The notes under the pieces were generated by a model. It did no database searches, had not been told where the DNA came from, and worked only from the letters and a program-made list of their open reading frames with translations. The translations under genes were made by a program, and so were the position numbers. 64,000 nucleotides of DNA from Nocardia farcinica (GTDB lineage: Bacteria > Actinomycetota > Actinomycetes > Mycobacteriales > Mycobacteriaceae), in NCBI RefSeq assembly GCF_001182745.1, contig NZ_LN868939.1, positions 310,001 to 374,000 on the forward strand, written 5' to 3'. Within the stretch, counting starts at the first letter, position 1. Each line of letters opens with the position of its first letter. Shown piece by piece: positions 63,824-64,000 of this stretch.

Positions 63824-64000
63824 TGCGGCGCGGCAGACCGGCGCGACCGATCGACGTTCCGGGCAAGGTGATGCTGACCGAACTGCGCCCCGGCATTGGC
63901 AGGCGCGGGTCCTGGTGCGCGACAAGACCGGTAAACGTCGGCAGGTAACGCGCACGTCGCCGCTGAAGCTCGACGCACGCGGGCGACAGGTTCCGGACGC
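63823..64000 (+). pseudogene. Tyrosine integrase, N-terminal part, frameshifted
   Basis: The frame starts RRGRPARPIDVPGKVMLTEL-RPG and should continue with HWQARVLVRDKTGKRRQVTR, the typical arm-binding start of phage-type integrases. That continuation is present from about 63894 but in a different frame: one base is missing near 63890-63893. The original frame stops at 63946-63948. The gene runs off the right edge. Either it is inactivated or the sequence has an error here. Confidence 0.7.

Overview
The window is high-GC actinobacterial DNA, most likely from Nocardia or a close relative in the Mycobacteriales. The evidence is gene order. clpC, lsr2, lysS, the pantothenate genes, the folate genes and ftsH, followed further right by hpt, tilS, a zinicin-like protease, dacB and ppa, follow the order I recall for the Mycobacterium tuberculosis Rv3596c-Rv3610c and Rv3624c-Rv3628 segments. 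The Lsr2 nucleoid protein, frequent GTG starts and apparently leaderless genes also fit. No rRNA, tRNA or CRISPR array was seen.

Layout. 1-6.6 kb: a partial gene, an OsmC-type peroxidase, an SRPBCC protein, and a signalling island in which two paralogous NarL-type histidine kinases flank an ABC exporter, with one response regulator. 6.6-7.3 kb: a HigB/HigA-like toxin-antitoxin pair. 7.4-25.7 kb (minus strand): the conserved core block (clpC, a DUF1772 protein, an FHA-HTH protein, lsr2, lysS, a cysteine dioxygenase/rhodanese pair behind a Cys-Cys leader peptide, coaX-panD-panC-DUF2520, a DUF6779 protein, DUF3180-folK-folB-folP-folE, ftsH). 26-32.6 kb: conserved hypotheticals, a PucR-type regulator divergent from a succinate-semialdehyde-type dehydrogenase, and a LysR regulator. 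32.8-37.9 kb: a tandem membrane kinase/pseudokinase pair. 38-42.8 kb: hpt, tilS, zinicin-like protease, dacB, ppa. 42.9-52.7 kb: a small secreted protein, an EchA21-like crotonase, a flavin reductase, a class V aminotransferase under a SAM-IV riboswitch, a LysE exporter, and a Pls/PosA-type single-module NRPS followed by an M1 peptidase. 53-58.2 kb: DUF2752 protein, alpha/beta hydrolase, a GntR-controlled ABC transporter, a deleted hydrolase pseudogene, and MmcQ/YjbR and RibD-like proteins. 58.5-64 kb: accessory DNA with a GNAT/XRE-TPR pair divergent from four overlapping short ORFs, the last of which resembles a RiPP precursor. It is followed by a terminator and an HExxH-type putative peptide hydroxylase, a convergent pentapeptide-repeat protein, and the edge of an integrated element (excisionase plus frameshifted integrase).

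How the genes work together. The left half is mostly housekeeping: proteostasis (ClpC, FtsH), lysyl-tRNA charging, pantothenate/CoA and tetrahydrofolate synthesis in long runs of 1-4 base stop/start overlaps. Sulfur metabolism is controlled at RNA level at two separate places: a polycysteine leader peptide with mutually exclusive hairpins before cysteine dioxygenase, and a SAM-IV riboswitch before the desulfurase-like aminotransferase.

The most promising little-described systems are (i) the kinase/pseudokinase pair with shared N-terminal and six-helix C-terminal domains, (ii) the short-peptide/HExxH cassette at 60.6-62.3 kb with a neighbouring pentapeptide protein, and (iii) the Pls-like synthetase with its M1 peptidase. 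Functions for these three are inferred from motifs and context only.
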